64,000 bases of DNA, taken from the NCBI GenBank assembly GCA_000507305.1, contig DF239119.1:72696-136695 (forward strand). The letters are read 5' to 3'. Within the stretch, counting starts at the first letter, position 1, and every line of letters begins with the position of its first letter. The position numbers and the translations under genes were made by a program. The notes beneath the pieces are model-generated. The model was not told where the DNA came from and ran no database searches. It saw only the letters and a program-made list of their open reading frames with translations. The stretch comes from Breviolum minutum Mf 1.05b.01 (taxonomy: Eukaryota > Sar > Dinophyceae > Suessiales > Symbiodiniaceae). This document shows positions 61,819 to 64,000 of this stretch, piece after piece.

Positions 61819-63849
61819 TCACCGTTCTTGATGGTGAATGTAGCATACAGGCCGACTCGGCCCCCAATAATCAAAGAGTCTCTTGACATATAAATCCACA
61901 TCATGGTCTTGGAGACACTCAGGGGTCAAGCTGAATTCCTTCCATCGACAAAACTCAGGTTTTGTGCTCAACACCTTCAATGCTACAAAATGGTCGTATC
62001 TTCGCGCCAAGTCTTCGATCTGCCAAAAGCCTGGTCCACTCATGAAGCTTTCGGCAAGCTCTGAGATTACCTGGGATGCTATGTAGCCTTTAATGGAACC
62101 ATAGGAATCTGTCACGCCTTTCTTCACACCCTTCGTAGCTTGCTTGATGAACTCTCTCAAGTTGAGTGCTCCCCAAGCACGAGGGCATGGATCATTTCCG
62201 TGAATATAATTCACTGCCCTTTTCTTGGCAAAGGCTCGAAAGTTCATGGCTTGTTCAGATGCACCCCCAAACACCATCGGCGAGCCGAAGGTGACACATT
62301 TCATCTGAAAGGTTCGGAGAGTGCTTTGAACATCCAGATCTGGTGAAGAGAACTTGGAATCCAACATTTGCCAGGCTGAAAACAATGAAGCCTGTGCATA
62401 CATGCCACCCAAAGAGTGACCTGTCCAAACCAATTTTCGAACTCCTTGACCAAAGGCAGACTCCAATCGGTCCATGAACTGTTGGCTATTCATAAATTGC
62501 ATCTGTGCCACCGTCCCCGCTGCACCCTTATGCACAAAAAAACTCCGATCACGAGTTGTACTATTGTCATGCTCCAGTTGCCAGTTTAGATAATCCAAGA
62601 TGTACGAAGTTCCTTTGAACACCATGTACAACACCTTCCCAGTTGGCTCTGGCAGGGTTGCTGTAACTGCTGCAATCTTTGCCACTGTGCCAACAGTACC
62701 AGGCTGTATAATTCGATGAACTTCAAAAAACACTCCTTCTACATGAGGAGGTTCCAGTGCATCGGTGTGGATCCATGAACTCAAAACAGCTGCCACCAGA
62801 TCCGCAAATTCATTTCTGTGAAAAACATCGCTACCATCCAAACTAAGACCAAGATCCGTTTCAGCAGTTCCAAGATCTACCACCAAAAACTTCTCAGACT
62901 CTTGGGGCGCAGCCACAGCTTTTGCACCCACTGCGCAAATGGATCCAAATTTCCATGGACAACCTGCATAGAACCCTGCAGGAAGGTCAATGGCACTAGC
63001 CGTCAAAGTCGCAGGATCTACCACCAAAATCTTCTCAGAATATGCAGGCACAGCCACAGCTTTTGCACCCACTGCGCAAAATGGATNNNNNNNNNNNNNN
63101 NNNNNNNNNNNNNNNNNNNNNNNNNNNNNNNNNNNNNNNNNNNNNNNNNNNNNNNNNNNNNNNNNNNNNNNNNNNNNNNNNNNNNNNNNNNNNNNNNNNN
63201 NNNNNNNNNNNNNNNNNNNNNNNNNNNNNNNNNNNNNNNNNNNNNNNNNNNNNNNNNNNNNNNNNNNNNNNNNNNNNNNNNNNNNNNNNNNNNNNNNNNN
63301 NNNNNNNNNNNNNNNNNNNNNNNNNNNNNNNNNNNNNNNNNNNNNNNNNNNNNNNNNNNNNNNNNNNNNNNNNNNNNNNNNNNNNNNNGGCGCAGCCACA
63401 GCTTTTGCACCCACTGCGCAAATGGAACCAAATTTACCGTCACAATATGCATAGAACCCTGCAGGAAGGTCAATGGCACTAGCCGTCAAAGTCGCAGGAT
63501 CTACCACCAAAATCTTCTCAGAATCTTCCGGCGCAGCCACAGCTTTTGCACCCACTGCGCAAATGGATGAACATTTCCATAGACAACCTGTATAGAACCC
63601 TGCAGGAAGGTCAATGGCACTAGCCGTCAAAGTCGCAGGATCTACCACCAAAATCTTCTCAGAATATGCAGGCGCAGCCACAGCTTTTGCACCCACTGCG
63701 CAAATGGAACCAAATTTACCCTCACAATATGCATAGAACCCTGCAGGAAGGTCAATGGCACTAGCTGCCATTGGGAGAGCTTGGCCCATTGATCTGTTTG
63801 ATATTCTGCTGGATTTGAATCTTTGAGACCAAATCGGCTGCATCAGCAA
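61819..63849 (-). CDS. Class 3 lipase-like hydrolase with N-terminal repeats
   Basis: This is a single long frame of about 676 codons, interrupted only by an assembly gap. The N-terminal part is made of 47-residue tandem repeats (VDPATLTASAIDLPAGFY ... CAVGAKAVAAP), of the kind that form propeller blades in many dinoflagellate proteins. The C-terminal about 400 residues are an alpha/beta hydrolase of the class 3 lipase type: VWTGHSLGGMYAQ holds the nucleophile Ser, GNDPCPRAWG the likely acid Asp, and RRYDHFVALK the likely His. The substrate is probably an acyl lipid; localisation is unknown and no signal peptide is evident. The frame ends in HHQER and a stop at 61819. The start is uncertain: ATGs at the left of the repeats may be preceded by an intron. 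The absence of introns contrasts with every neighbour. Confidence 0.85.
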   Translation of the reverse strand: MLMQPIWSQRFKSSRISNRSMGQALPMAASAIDLPAGFYAYCEGKFGSICAVGAKAVAAPAYSEKILVVDPATLTASAIDLPAGFYTGCLWKCSSICAVGAKAVAAPEDSEKILVVDPATLTASAIDLPAGFYAYCDGKFGSICAVGAKAVAAXXXXXXXXXXXXXXXXXXXXXXXXXXXXXXXXXXXXXXXXXXXXXXXXXXXXXXXXXXXXXXXXXXXXXXXXXXXXXXXXXXXXXXXXXXXXXXXXXXXXXXPFCAVGAKAVAVPAYSEKILVVDPATLTASAIDLPAGFYAGCPWKFGSICAVGAKAVAAPQESEKFLVVDLGTAETDLGLSLDGSDVFHRNEFADLVAAVLSSWIHTDALEPPHVEGVFFEVHRIIQPGTVGTVAKIAAVTATLPEPTGKVLYMVFKGTSYILDYLNWQLEHDNSTTRDRSFFVHKGAAGTVAQMQFMNSQQFMDRLESAFGQGVRKLVWTGHSLGGMYAQASLFSAWQMLDSKFSSPDLDVQSTLRTFQMKCVTFGSPMVFGGASEQAMNFRAFAKKRAVNYIHGNDPCPRAWGALNLREFIKQATKGVKKGVTDSYGSIKGYIASQVISELAESFMSGPGFWQIEDLARRYDHFVALKVLSTKPEFCRWKEFSLTPECLQDHDVDLYVKRLFDYWGPSRPVCYIHHQER
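62868..63764 (-). repeat. 141-bp tandem repeats in lipase gene
   Basis: Units of 141 bases (47 codons) start, reading on the minus strand, near 63764, 63623, 63482 and 63000. Copies differ by a few substitutions, mostly in the CEGKFGS / CLWKCSS segment. The assembly gap removes the middle. At least five units are wholly or partly visible. Confidence 0.9.
63087..63388. other. Assembly gap (302 N) inside repeats
   Basis: A run of 302 undetermined bases lies within the 141-bp repeat array. The copy at its left edge has GCGCAAAATGG where all other copies have GCGCAAATGG, a one-base insertion that shifts the frame next to the gap. Confidence 0.99.
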
Positions 63850-64000
63850 AATTCTGTTGACTTAAAATCTCTCTGCAGGAATCACTTCTCACTCCACAAG
63901 AGGTTGAACTGATATCCTAACACATCCACAATTTGCAAGCACTGAGGATGTGACGGTCTCTACCGACTGCTCCCTGAGATGAAAATATTCAGCACTAGGG
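63850..64000. other. Upstream edge of lipase gene
   Basis: No exon recognised. It may hold a 5' exon or leader of the lipase gene, but the window ends here. Confidence 0.4.

Overview
The window is nuclear DNA of an intron-dense protist, most likely a dinoflagellate of the Symbiodiniaceae type. This rests on four things in the sequence. (1) Conserved proteins can only be read by joining dozens of 30-130 base exons. (2) The 5' splice sites that keep these proteins in frame are a mixture of GT, GC and GA, while the acceptors are AG and usually AG followed by G; this mixture is a known dinoflagellate trait. (3) Every gene I can assign lies on the minus strand, as in the long unidirectional gene arrays of dinoflagellates. 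(4) A sequence matching the 3' part of the dinoflagellate spliced leader lies 64 bases upstream of the eS4 start codon. Most long open frames are chance frames in introns or microsatellites; I assigned genes by exon-by-exon conservation, not by ORF length.

Layout, from the right end to the left, which is the direction of transcription. A lipase with an N-terminal tandem-repeat (propeller-like) region occupies 63849-61819 and has no visible intron; its repeats are interrupted by a 302-base assembly gap. A HIF-prolyl-hydroxylase-like 2-oxoglutarate/Fe(II) oxygenase runs 61562-57422. A reverse-transcriptase relic lies near 56.8-56.9 kb. An Arg/Glu-rich coiled-coil protein runs about 56.2-51.9 kb. 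The stretch 51.9-44 kb is gene-poor or unresolved, with a few exon-like segments. An ankyrin-repeat protein runs about 43.9-41.5 kb, and a second coiled-coil protein about 40.5-34.8 kb. Ribosomal protein eS4 runs 33699-29636 in 15 exons. One or two unidentified genes lie at about 29.2-22.5 kb. A Lon protease of the peroxisomal LONP2 type runs about 22214-8072 in at least 36 exons. A probable RBR-type E3 ubiquitin ligase runs about 6.1-2.7 kb.

The genes do not form a pathway. Lon and the RBR ligase act in protein turnover, eS4 in translation, the oxygenase in protein hydroxylation and possibly oxygen response, and the lipase in lipid hydrolysis. The shared features are strand, intron architecture and mobile-element content. 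Small inverted-repeat elements of one family (three copies of about 100 bases), hairpins and trinucleotide microsatellites sit in the introns and spacers.

Limits: the joins were worked out by eye from family conservation and reading-frame phase. First exons are mostly missing, and the unidentified genes are only lists of exon-like blocks.
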